Shown one piece after another: positions 1 to 8,298 of a DNA stretch of 64,000 nucleotides (position 1 is its first letter; each line of letters begins with the position of its first letter). The notes under the pieces were generated by a model that worked only from the letters and a program-made list of their open reading frames with translations, did not search any database and was not told the DNA's origin. Both the position numbers and the translations under genes were made by a program. Origin of the DNA: CALGSZ01 sp042408955. GTDB taxonomy: Bacteria > Chloroflexota > Chloroflexia > Thermomicrobiales > UBA6265. The stretch spans positions 28,372-92,371 of the forward strand of contig JBHOQQ010000172.1 of NCBI GenBank assembly GCA_042408955.1. The letters run 5' to 3'.

Positions 1-2
1 TT

Positions 3-611
3 CTCGACGTCATGCTGCCGGGCATGGATGGCTTTCAGGTGCTGCGCCGCCTCCGCAATGAGTCCAACGTGCCGGTGCTCTTTCTCTCGGCCCGAGCGGA
101 GGAGGTTGACCGGGTCCTCGGGTTGGAGCTTGGCGGCGATGATTACTTGACCAAGCCGTTCGCAATGCGCGAGCTCGTCGCCAGGGTGCGAGCCATGCTG
201 CGGCGGGCAAGCCTCACCGGAGAGACGAGCGCGGTTGAGCAGGGCGATGCCGACGCACTTCGGCAGCCTGCTCCGCTGTCTCAACGGACAGCAAACATCC
301 TCACCGCTGGCGACTTGACCATCGATCCGTTGCGCCGGGTGGCCGCGCTGCGCGGAGTGCCGCTTGCGCTCAAGCCGAAAGAATTCGACCTTCTGGCCTA
401 TTTCGCACGTCATCCGGGCATCGTGCTCACTCGCGAAGCGCTGTTGCGTGAAGTTTGGGGCTACGACGTTCCGATTGATACACGTACGGTGGATGTGCAC
501 ATTCGCTGGCTGCGGCAAAAGCTTGGCGCCGATGATAACGATCGGCAGTGGATCGAGACGGTGCGAGGCTATGGATACCGGTTCGCTGTGCCGCCGGCAT
601 CTCACGAATAG
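3..611 (+). CDS. OmpR/PhoB-family response regulator (5' truncated)
   Basis: DNA-binding response regulator whose N-terminus lies outside the window; 202 residues are visible. The first residues, LDVMLPGMDGF, are the phosphoacceptor Asp block of a receiver domain (Asp codon at 6-8). The switch Lys block is TKPFAMREL. An inter-domain linker leads to a winged-helix DNA-binding domain with FDLLAYFARHPGIVLTRE and the typical end RTVDVHIRWLRQKLG...VRGYGYRF. A histidine kinase gene starts 29 bp downstream, so the two form a two-component system. The arrangement and the PhoR-like kinase suggest PhoB/PhoR, and a PHO-box-like element occurs at a phosphatase gene near 29.8 kb, but the regulon is inferred. 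Confidence 0.93.
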   Translation, partial: LDVMLPGMDGFQVLRRLRNESNVPVLFLSARAEEVDRVLGLELGGDDYLTKPFAMRELVARVRAMLRRASLTGETSAVEQGDADALRQPAPLSQRTANILTAGDLTIDPLRRVAALRGVPLALKPKEFDLLAYFARHPGIVLTREALLREVWGYDVPIDTRTVDVHIRWLRQKLGADDNDRQWIETVRGYGYRFAVPPASHE

Positions 612-640
612 CAAATACCGGCCGTGGGAGCGCCGCGCTC

Positions 641-2452
641 GTGCCTGAAACGCTGCGAGGCCGGCTGGCCCTCACGTACGCTGCGGTCATTCTCGTGTTT
701 GTTGCCGCGCTCGGCGGCTGGATCATCTTCGCAGTCCGCGAACTCTACCTCCACCGGTTGGAGGCGCAGCTTGCCGAGGAGGCGCGTCTCGTCGCGGCGG
801 CCACTGGACCCGCGCTCACTGCTGGCGCGCCACCGCCGGAGCTTGAGACCCTCGTGCAGCGCTTGAGTGAAGGAATTGACGCACGACTGACGATCGTAGC
901 ACGCGATGGCACCGTGCTCGCCGACTCCCAAGCGAGCCCGCAAACGATGCCAAATCTGGCGGAGCAGCCTGAGATCGCCGCAGCATGGCAATCAGGATAT
1001 GGAAGTCACCAAGGCGCTGATGCTATCGCCGTGGCAGTTCCCATTGAGGGAGGGCAAGGAGCGGTTGCGCGAGTATCGTTAGCGCTTGCGGGCGTCAGCG
1101 GGGCAATTTGGCGGATCCAGCGGAATGTCATCGCCGGCGCCGTGGCCAGTGTTGCTGTCACCGCCGTGGTTGCCGTGCTGGTGGCCCGCCGGATTACCGG
1201 CCCGCTGGCAGCGCTCCAGCGCCACGCCACCGAGGTGGCCGCTGGGCAGCTTGACACCGAGGTTGTGCCCGTTGCCCCGAGGGAGCTAGCCGACGTGGCA
1301 CGCGCTTTCAACGCGATGACCGCTCGCATCCGCGAGCTTATGGAGCTCAGCGAGCGCGAGCGCTCTCGCCTCGAAGCGATCTTTGCCAACCTTGGCGACG
1401 GCGTGCTCATCGTTGATGAGCGCGAAGCGGTCAGAAACCTCAACGCGGCAGCGGCAGCAATGATTGGCGTGAGTCTCCATTCCCCAGAAGGTCAGCCGCT
1501 CGTGGTCGTGGCCCGCGATCACGATCTCGTTGCCCTTGTTCGTAAGGCGCTTACTTCCGGTACCACCCAGGAGCAGACGATCCAGCACGCGCGGACGGGC
1601 CGGATCGTCGAGGCACTCGCCCAACCCGTGACAATTGGCGAAGAGCGGGTTGCGATCGTGGTGCTGCGCGATGTGACGACCGTGCGCCGGCTCGAAACGG
1701 TCAGGCGCGAATTCGTTGCCAACGTGTCGCACGAACTGCGCACGCCGCTGGCCTCTATCCGCGCGTTGGTCGAGACGCTCGAAGCCGGAGCGATGGACGA
1801 TCCTGCGGTCGCGGGCGACTTCCTCCAACGGATTATCACCGAGGTTGACCGCCTGACCGCACTCGTTGATGAGCTACTCGATCTCGCGCGCTTGGAGTCG
1901 GGACGGATTGCGATGCGGCTGGAGCGCGTGCCGGTCCGCGATCTGGTCATCCATGGAGCCGAGCGGCTGCGGCCGCAGACCGAGCGTGCCCGGCTTAATT
2001 TGGTCGTGGATGTGCCAGACAATCTCCCGCCGGTTCTTGCCGATCGCGTGCGCATCGAGCAGGTCCTGGTCAACCTGATCCACAATGCGATCAAATTCAC
2101 ACCCGCGGAGGGAACGATCACGGTGCGAGCAGGCTCCGAGAATGATCGCGTATGGATTTCCGTGAGCGACACTGGCGTGGGCATCCCCGAAGCTGAGCTT
2201 CCCCGGATCTTCGAGCGTTTTTACAAGGCGGACCGTGCGCGCCGGACGGAAGGCACCGGCCTGGGCCTGGCGATTGCCAAGCATATCGTCCAAGCCCACC
2301 GGGGCACGATCGAGGCGTCGAGCGTGCCAGGACAAGGATCTACCTTCCGCTTCACCCTGCCGACTGCCGGTCCTGGCGAGCATCTGGCTGGCGTTACCGG
2401 CGCCCGGAGCGGGGATCAAGCGCGTCCTGCAGACCATCACCCAGGACATTGA
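641..2452 (+). CDS. PhoR-like sensor histidine kinase
   Basis: Membrane sensor kinase of 603 residues. In order: a transmembrane segment (about 9-31), an extracytoplasmic sensor region, a second membrane segment (about 165-185), HAMP, a PAS domain, HisKA with SHELRTPLASIR (phosphoacceptor His about 364), and an HATPase domain with NLIHNAIKFTP, DTGVGIP and GTGLGLAIAKH. The frame extends upstream to 548, but GTG at 641 is chosen because GGGAG lies about 10 bases before it and the first membrane segment follows directly. It sits 29 bp after the response regulator gene and is presumably co-transcribed. Its last 59 bases overlap tail-to-tail with the permease gene on the other strand, so the C-terminal 19 residues are unlike the kinase family and probably non-essential. 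Confidence 0.93.
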   Translation: MPETLRGRLALTYAAVILVFVAALGGWIIFAVRELYLHRLEAQLAEEARLVAAATGPALTAGAPPPELETLVQRLSEGIDARLTIVARDGTVLADSQASPQTMPNLAEQPEIAAAWQSGYGSHQGADAIAVAVPIEGGQGAVARVSLALAGVSGAIWRIQRNVIAGAVASVAVTAVVAVLVARRITGPLAALQRHATEVAAGQLDTEVVPVAPRELADVARAFNAMTARIRELMELSERERSRLEAIFANLGDGVLIVDEREAVRNLNAAAAAMIGVSLHSPEGQPLVVVARDHDLVALVRKALTSGTTQEQTIQHARTGRIVEALAQPVTIGEERVAIVVLRDVTTVRRLETVRREFVANVSHELRTPLASIRALVETLEAGAMDDPAVAGDFLQRIITEVDRLTALVDELLDLARLESGRIAMRLERVPVRDLVIHGAERLRPQTERARLNLVVDVPDNLPPVLADRVRIEQVLVNLIHNAIKFTPAEGTITVRAGSENDRVWISVSDTGVGIPEAELPRIFERFYKADRARRTEGTGLGLAIAKHIVQAHRGTIEASSVPGQGSTFRFTLPTAGPGEHLAGVTGARSGDQARPADHHPGH

Positions 2453-3347
2453 ACGCGAAGACCGTCAGTGTGAGGGCGACGCCAGGGAAGGCCATGTACC
2501 ACCAGGCATCGCGGAAATAATTCCGCGCGCTGGAGAGCATGGTTCCCCATTCGGGCGAGGGAGGCTGGGCGCCGAGGCCGATAAAGCTCAACGAGCTTGT
2601 CGAGAGGACCGCGTACCCAACGTCGAGCGTGACTTGGATGATCACCACCGAGATCGCGTTGGGCAAGATGTGCCGGACCAGCAGCCGTCCTGTCGACATC
2701 CCAATACTTCGAGCGGCTTCGACGTACTCTCGTTCTTTGATCGAGAGCACCTGACCGCGGACGAGCCGCGCATACCACGGCCAGAAGACGGTCGAGAGGG
2801 CGATCATGGTGTATTTGAGGTCACGGCCGAGGGAAGCGGCAATCGCGATCGCGAGGACGAAGGCCGGAAACGCCAGGAACATGTCGGTAAAGCGCATCAG
2901 CAGCTCATCGGCAAGCCCGCCAAGATAGCCGGAGACGGCGCCGACCAGCGTGCCAAACGCCACGGCAAAGCTCAGCACGACTGCTGCTACCTGCAGAGAG
3001 ACGCGGGTACCGGTCATGATCCGGCTCAGGAGGTCCCGCCCGAGGTCATCCGTGCCGAGCAGATGCTCGCGGGAGGGCGGTTGGAGCTTCATCTCGACAT
3101 AATTCTCGGGTGGCGTGTACGGATCATAGGGAGAGAGTGCTTCGCCGAACAACGCGAGGAAGAAGAAGAGGATGACGATGATGACGCCAGCGAGATTGAG
3201 CCGGTTGCCGATGAGGAACCGCTTCAAGTTTCGCCAAAGTAGCGCTCTGGGCGATCGCTGCGGCAGCGTCGCCAGCGACGCGACTCGCTCCTCGGCCAAG
3301 GCGGCGGCAGCTAGCGCCGTCGTTGATGATGCGTGTTCTGCGCTCAT
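2394..3347 (-). CDS. Peptide/nickel-type ABC transporter permease (DppC-like)
   Basis: Inner-membrane permease of 317 residues, family DppC/OppC. It has the family's N-terminal cytoplasmic stretch, a first membrane helix (LAGVIIVILFFFLALFGEAL), the periplasmic block YDPYTPPEN...LGTDDLGRDLLSR, and the EAA-type loop YVEAARSIGMSTGRLLVRHILPN that contacts the ATPase. Its start overlaps the dppB-like stop by four bases (ATGA-type), indicating translational coupling. It is the last gene of a minus-strand operon of binding protein, DppB-like and DppC-like genes. The cognate ATPases are not in the window. Confidence 0.93.
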   Translation of the reverse strand: MSAEHASSTTALAAAALAEERVASLATLPQRSPRALLWRNLKRFLIGNRLNLAGVIIVILFFFLALFGEALSPYDPYTPPENYVEMKLQPPSREHLLGTDDLGRDLLSRIMTGTRVSLQVAAVVLSFAVAFGTLVGAVSGYLGGLADELLMRFTDMFLAFPAFVLAIAIAASLGRDLKYTMIALSTVFWPWYARLVRGQVLSIKEREYVEAARSIGMSTGRLLVRHILPNAISVVIIQVTLDVGYAVLSTSSLSFIGLGAQPPSPEWGTMLSSARNYFRDAWWYMAFPGVALTLTVFAFNVLGDGLQDALDPRSGRR

Positions 3348-4354
3348 GCGTAGCTAATCCGTGGATCCAGGAACAAGTAGGCTAAATCTACCACCAAGTT
3401 CATCAAGACGAAAATCAAGGCAATGATCAGCGTGGTGGCCATGATGGCATTGTAATCGACCGATTCAATGGCCTTGACGGCATACCGGCCGATGCCGGGC
3501 CATGAGAAGACGATCTCGACGAGGAATGCGCCAGAGAGCAGGAGGCCAATCTGGAGCCCGAGCGACGTTACTGTCGGGAGCAGAGCATTCTTCAAAGCAT
3601 GGCGCGAGATCACCGTGGATTGCGCCAGTCCCTTTGCTCGCGCGGTGCGAATGTAATCTTGATTGAGCACCTCCAGCATGCCGCCTCGGACCATCCGCGT
3701 GACGACAGCAAGCGAGCCGTAGGCAAGGACGCAGACCGGCATCAGCAGATGCTCAACGGCGATCTTGAGCACGTGCCAGTTACCGGTCAGGAGCGCATCA
3801 ATGGTGTAGAGGGACGTGATCGAGCGAGGTGGCTGGACGTTGACGGGTAACCGCTGCCCGTCCGGCAGCCACCCCAGCTTACCAAAGAACACGAACTGCA
3901 CGACAAGAGCGAGCCAAAAGACGGGGAGCGCTAGACCCGAGATCGAGACAAAGCGGGCGATATGGTCAATCAGCGTGTCGCGCTTCACCGCCGAGGCGAC
4001 CCCGAGGGGTATCCCGACAGCGGTCGCAATGAGAAAGGCATACAAGCCAAGCTCGATCGTCGCAGGGAGATAGCGCTTGAGATCCTCGCGCACCGGCTTG
4101 CGCGATGAGAATGACTTCCCGAAATCAAGCTGAACGACACCCTTGACATAATTGATGTATTGAATTGGCACCGGCTTGTCGAGACCGTAATCCTTGCGGA
4201 TCTTCTCAACTGCGCTTTTGCTGGCACGGGGGCCAGCGATCATCCGGGCTGGATCGGCAGGAACGAGATGCGAGAGCGTAAAGGTGATAAGCGACAGGCC
4301 AACCAGCACGAAGACAAGGAAGATGAGCCGGCGGACAATAAGTCGAACGATCAC
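3344..4354 (-). CDS. Peptide/nickel-type ABC transporter permease (DppB-like)
   Basis: Inner-membrane permease of 336 residues with the DppB/OppB hallmarks: first helix LIFLVFVLVGLSLITFTLSHLVPADP, the sequence DYGLDKPVPIQYINYVKGV after it, five or six further membrane helices, and the coupling loop YIRTARAKGLAQSTVISRHALKN. It starts at GTG with GAGGG upstream. It lies 136 bp downstream of the binding-protein gene and overlaps the DppC-like gene by four bases. Together they would form the membrane channel of an oligopeptide importer. Confidence 0.93.
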   Translation of the reverse strand: MIVRLIVRRLIFLVFVLVGLSLITFTLSHLVPADPARMIAGPRASKSAVEKIRKDYGLDKPVPIQYINYVKGVVQLDFGKSFSSRKPVREDLKRYLPATIELGLYAFLIATAVGIPLGVASAVKRDTLIDHIARFVSISGLALPVFWLALVVQFVFFGKLGWLPDGQRLPVNVQPPRSITSLYTIDALLTGNWHVLKIAVEHLLMPVCVLAYGSLAVVTRMVRGGMLEVLNQDYIRTARAKGLAQSTVISRHALKNALLPTVTSLGLQIGLLLSGAFLVEIVFSWPGIGRYAVKAIESVDYNAIMATTLIIALIFVLMNLVVDLAYLFLDPRISYA

Positions 4355-4490
4355 GAGCTAGCCCTCACGCGTGATACTCATGGCACCGGGCTGGCATCGG
4401 CGCTCGCGCACGTCCTCCACGGGCTAGCCGTCCGTGTCGCGCCCGCCTTGCTCATCACGACTGAACCCGGTGCCGGTCATCGAGTCCGTG

Positions 4491-6209
4491 TTACGAGGCT
4501 GCCTCCCTGTACATGCGATAGTATGGATAGGCCTCAAGATACAAGGGGTTGGCATAGAACCCCTTGATGTCGTTGCGCAGAATCGTATAGTACTGCACCT
4601 CTCCGTAGTAGATGGCGGGCGGGTCCTGCTCGGTCAGAATGTTCTGCGCCTCTTTCATCAACTCGATGAGACGGTTCTCATCGGTAACATTCGCGGCCTC
4701 AGCCATGATCTCCTCGAACCGGTCGTTCACCCAGCCGCCCGCGTTGCTCCCTCCTCCGCCGGTCGCGTCCTTGGTGAAGTTGGGATACAACTGATTCCAC
4801 GGGTCGTTGTAGTCGGGCCACCACGCCCAAGCGCCGAGGAATTCCGGCTTCTCTTCGGGGGGAGCGTCGCCGAAGATGATATCGTTGTGCGTGGCCGTGT
4901 CCACTTCGACAAGGTTCAACACGAAGCCCATCTTCTGGACGTTGGCTTGGAAGAGCTGGGCAACGAGCTTCTCGACCTCGTCCTCCGACGGCAGTTGGTA
5001 GGTGAAGGTCGCTCCCTCGGTGAAGCCAGCGGACAGAATAAGCTCTTTAGCGCGGTCGAGATCCGTGGTATAGAGGAACACATTGGGATCATAACCTTTG
5101 ACAGTCGTGGGGATCGGCCCTGAGCGCTTGAGGAGCCCTCGGTACGCACCATTGATCACGTCGTCATACGGGAAGGCGTAGGAGAATCCTTGCCGCGCTT
5201 CCTTCGGGAGCTTCGCCGCGTTGAGGATAATCCAATTGACGCGGGTAGATGGGTAGATCAGCACCTGCAAATTGGGATGGCTCTTCAAGGCTTCGACGTC
5301 TTCCGGCGTGAGCGTGAAGGTGGTGGCATCGGCTTCGCCCTGCTCAAGCAGCTGCCGGCGGACCGCATTCTCAGGCACGATCCGGAAGACGATTTCGTCG
5401 AAGTGCGGCCCTTCCCAGCCGCCGTGGTAGTCATCGAAGCGCTCGAGCCGGATGCGCTCATCGAGCGTGTTTTCCACAAGGCGATAGGGACCAGTGCCAA
5501 CAGCGTTGAAGCTGAGCCACTCGTGTGCCCAGGGATCACTCTCGGTCTTGTTGTCTTCCCACGCCTTTGGGCTCACGACATAGGGTCCGTACGATGAGGC
5601 CATCGCCGCCAAGAAGAGCGGCTGTGGGCGACCGAGGTTGAACCGGACGGTGGTAGCGTCCACGACCTCGATCTGGTTTTCGGGATCGTCGCAGAAGCGG
5701 GCAATCACGTTATAGGGGCCACGCTCCATGCGCCGAAAACGGATGAAGGATTGCTTGACCGCCTCGGCGTCGCACGGCGTCCCATCGTGGAACACGGCAT
5801 TCGCCGGGAGCGTGAACGTGAAGGTGGAATTGTCAGGGCTTGCCTCCCAGGATTGCGCAAGCATTGGCTCGTACTCATCTGTGCTTTCGCCCTTGTATTG
5901 GATCAGCATTTCGTAGCAGGCCAGAGAGACGGCAGAGCCGATCGTGGTGTAGGTGGAGTGCGGATCGATATCGTTGGTACCAGCAGTAATGATGAGTGTC
6001 AGGGTGCCGCTGCTTGCGTCCTGCCGCGCTGCCCTGAGGGGCGTCAGCCCACGCGCCGTGCCCGCGGATGCCTTCGGGGCATGCGCCATCAGCGCGGTGA
6101 TAAGCGGTGTCGATAGCCCGAGGCGGAGACCAGTTTCCAGGATCTGGCGCCGGCTCAGCCGGCCACTGAGGGCATCATGGAAGAATGCCATGTCACGAGC
6201 GCTGGTCAT
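4491..6209 (-). CDS. Family 5 peptide-binding protein of an ABC transporter, Tat/Sec exported
   Basis: Extracytoplasmic solute-binding protein of 572 residues (DppA/OppA family, SBP_bac_5). The N-terminus carries RRQILETGLRLGLSTPLITALMA, an export signal with a twin-arginine pair. The mature part has family landmarks such as YEMLIQYKGES, LAQSWEASPDNSTFTFTL, VFHDGTPCDAEAVKQS and WAWWPDYNDPW. The frame is open to 6563, but ATG at 6209 is chosen because GGAAGGAG lies 8-10 bases upstream and the export signal follows. A sigma-70-like promoter lies at 6340-6368. It is the first gene of the operon with the two permeases. The ligand is probably a peptide, but could also be nickel, sugar or opine as in other members. 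Confidence 0.9.
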   Translation of the reverse strand: MTSARDMAFFHDALSGRLSRRQILETGLRLGLSTPLITALMAHAPKASAGTARGLTPLRAARQDASSGTLTLIITAGTNDIDPHSTYTTIGSAVSLACYEMLIQYKGESTDEYEPMLAQSWEASPDNSTFTFTLPANAVFHDGTPCDAEAVKQSFIRFRRMERGPYNVIARFCDDPENQIEVVDATTVRFNLGRPQPLFLAAMASSYGPYVVSPKAWEDNKTESDPWAHEWLSFNAVGTGPYRLVENTLDERIRLERFDDYHGGWEGPHFDEIVFRIVPENAVRRQLLEQGEADATTFTLTPEDVEALKSHPNLQVLIYPSTRVNWIILNAAKLPKEARQGFSYAFPYDDVINGAYRGLLKRSGPIPTTVKGYDPNVFLYTTDLDRAKELILSAGFTEGATFTYQLPSEDEVEKLVAQLFQANVQKMGFVLNLVEVDTATHNDIIFGDAPPEEKPEFLGAWAWWPDYNDPWNQLYPNFTKDATGGGGSNAGGWVNDRFEEIMAEAANVTDENRLIELMKEAQNILTEQDPPAIYYGEVQYYTILRNDIKGFYANPLYLEAYPYYRMYREAAS

Positions 6210-6580
6210 GCGTTCTCTTCTCCTTCCGGCGACCGCGACCCTGGGGGTTCCGATAGCGTGTGCGCTCCGCAGATCAGCGACCGCCCTGTCGCATCTGACT
6301 TTCAGACATCGATCGTCAGATCTGAGCTTCGAGTTTGGAACTATACGGATCGAGCGCTGATCCTGCAACAACCGGTCAATCCGAATGCGTCTCCGTGCCC
6401 ATTCGTCAACGGCGGGGCGATGGTGGTACGCTGTTGCCGTCCGATCTCGGTCCGCCCGCGCCGCTGGCGTCCCGGCGAGCCTGGCTGCAACCGTCGGGTG
6501 ACCGCTGCCGAATGAGGGAGATGGATGCGCCTTTGAAGCGCTGCCGGCGATCAGCGACACCAATAGGGTTCGTAAGCCGA
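6210..6580. other. Divergent intergenic region (371 bp)
   Basis: Separates the minus-strand peptide-transporter operon from the plus-strand secreted-protein gene. It holds the promoter and inverted repeats described at 6293-6368. I see no convincing gene in it; open frames that cross it are extensions of the flanking genes. Confidence 0.6.
6340..6368 (-). promoter_or_regulatory. Sigma-70-like promoter of the peptide-transporter operon
   Basis: Reading the minus strand, -35 TTGCAG (6368-6363), a 17-bp spacer and -10 TATAGT (6345-6340) precede the binding-protein gene, giving a predicted leader of about 125 nt. An inverted repeat ATCTGAC (6293-6299) / GTCAGAT (6315-6321) lies just downstream of the expected start, and the second arm is part of the perfect palindrome TCAGATCTGA (6316-6325). 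It may be an operator or a leader hairpin. Confidence 0.5.
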
Positions 6581-8293
6581 ATGCATCCGGCGATTATCCG
6601 GATGTGGCTTGTGGTCACACTGGCCGCTGCGCTGCTGCCAGCGGTGGCACGGGGCCAAGTGCCCACCTGGCTTTCACCGGAATCAGCCGCCAGCCTCGAT
6701 CTCGGCTTCCTCGTACTCGTGCCTGCCGATGTTCCCGCGCCGTTCAATGGTGAGCCGGCAATCGACGCGCGCGATGGGTACTACAGCCTGTACTGGCTCA
6801 TCCCCGGCTCGCCGCCCACGTATCTCATGATCACGGGCGAAGTCGGCGGCACCATCCCAGATTTTTCGTACTACGACCGGAACATTCAGCTTCAGGTGAA
6901 TGCTGAAGTGCGCGGGCAGCCTGCGTACCACGATCTGACGCCCATTTATGACAAGGTGTATTGGGAGGAAAATGGCGTCGTCTATACCGTGGACAGCAAA
7001 GGCTTAGCCGAGACCGATTCCCTTTCGCTCGCCAATGCGTTGGTCCCGCTGTCGGTTCCTGCTCCGGTTGATGAAGGCAGCAGTGATCAGACTCCACCAG
7101 ACAGCGGGGGGGAGCCGGATCAGACGCAGGGTGACCAGACTCAGGGCAGCACCGGGGATGCTCCCAGCACCGCGCAGCTTGCGTGTCCAGATTCAGTCGC
7201 TCCTGGAGCAGGAGCGGAGATCACTCTGGTGGGCAACGGCGCCTTGACGGTAGACGCAAGCGACGGCGTCTTCCCGGCGGTACCCCCGAATACTGACTTC
7301 GATCCCAACGCGACTGGTAGCGATGTTGTCCAAGGCCAACTGGCAAATGGGGAACAGGTATCGCTGCAGTGGCAAGCGCCGGACGCACCGCTGACGGCGT
7401 ATATCTTCGTGCTTGGCCAAAGCGGGGACGTGCTGGTCGATTGTGCGATCGAGGTGGCAGAGCGCGCGTCAGCTCCTGAGCAGGATTCCAGAGTGATCGG
7501 TGATGGTACCGCGATTGATCCGCGCTTCGATGCCGTAGTCGAGGCCGTGCTCGCGTTTGACCGGGTCCGCATCGGCGATGGCACCGGCGGCCCTGACGTG
7601 AGCGACGCACAGCTTCGGAACCTGGTTGGTGCGCCAGACGTGACGGTGGCTGGACCAACGCCGACCGCGACCGCGACAAAGCCAACACCCACACCCACGC
7701 CAACGTTGGCACCGGCGACTGACCCGAATGGCATGGTGGCGCTGGAAATCGGCCCGGAAGGTGGCCAGCTTGATTGTCCAGCGGGCGCTACACTCGTTGT
7801 GCCCCCTGGAGCACTCAAGGAACCCGCTGTTGTTGCGATTCGCCCAGTGGCAGATAGCAAATTGCCGCGATCCTCTCGGGTTCGCTTAGTGTCGGGAACC
7901 GGCTTTGATGTGACGTTTGCCTCAGCGACCGGGGAATCAATCGGGCGGTTGCTCAAGCCAGCCAATCTCACCGTCACCATTCCTGGGGGCACGCAGGATC
8001 GTGTCACGCTCTATCGCGTCAGTGGCACCGGGCTTCAAACGCTCTCAGGCGTTGCCGTGTCTGGCGGTGTGGCAACCGTGTCACTGCGTGAATCGGCTCG
8101 CCTTGTCGCCGGCGTTCCCGCCCCGGCGGTGCAGCAAGGGACAGAGCGTGATTCGCTGCCCTTTATTCTCGGAGGCTTGGGCTTCCTGGCGCTTGTGAGC
8201 GTCGTCATGCTGCTCGGCAGCGCCGTCCTCCGCGCACGGCCGAAAGCGGTCATGCCACGCCGCACGGCGCCGAGCCGGGTTCGCTTGCGGTAA
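6581..8293 (+). CDS. Secreted protein with ZU5-like domain and C-terminal membrane anchor
   Basis: A 570-residue exported protein of unknown function. It begins with a signal peptide (MHPAIIRMWLVVTLAAALLP, cleavage near AVARG-QVP). The body is a beta-rich domain, a Thr/Pro-rich linker (PTPTATATKPTPTPTPT), and a region starting GPEGGQLDCPAGATLVVPPG that resembles a ZU5 domain. It ends with one membrane segment (LPFILGGLGFLALVSVVMLL) and a basic tail, with no LPxTG. The frame is open further upstream; ATG 6581 is chosen for the signal peptide, though ATGs at 6512, 6521 and 6602 are possible and none has a strong ribosome binding site. It is probably displayed on the outer face of the membrane. 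Confidence 0.75.
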   Translation: MHPAIIRMWLVVTLAAALLPAVARGQVPTWLSPESAASLDLGFLVLVPADVPAPFNGEPAIDARDGYYSLYWLIPGSPPTYLMITGEVGGTIPDFSYYDRNIQLQVNAEVRGQPAYHDLTPIYDKVYWEENGVVYTVDSKGLAETDSLSLANALVPLSVPAPVDEGSSDQTPPDSGGEPDQTQGDQTQGSTGDAPSTAQLACPDSVAPGAGAEITLVGNGALTVDASDGVFPAVPPNTDFDPNATGSDVVQGQLANGEQVSLQWQAPDAPLTAYIFVLGQSGDVLVDCAIEVAERASAPEQDSRVIGDGTAIDPRFDAVVEAVLAFDRVRIGDGTGGPDVSDAQLRNLVGAPDVTVAGPTPTATATKPTPTPTPTLAPATDPNGMVALEIGPEGGQLDCPAGATLVVPPGALKEPAVVAIRPVADSKLPRSSRVRLVSGTGFDVTFASATGESIGRLLKPANLTVTIPGGTQDRVTLYRVSGTGLQTLSGVAVSGGVATVSLRESARLVAGVPAPAVQQGTERDSLPFILGGLGFLALVSVVMLLGSAVLRARPKAVMPRRTAPSRVRLR

Positions 8294-8298
8294 TGCCG

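Noticed and set aside
548..640. Upstream extension of the PhoR-like kinase to 548
   Set aside because: It overlaps the response regulator gene in another frame and lacks a ribosome site; GTG 641 fits the membrane topology.
2235..3242. Plus-strand reading frame of 335 residues across the DppC-like gene
   Set aside because: Charged low-complexity shadow of the permease; no domain or start site.
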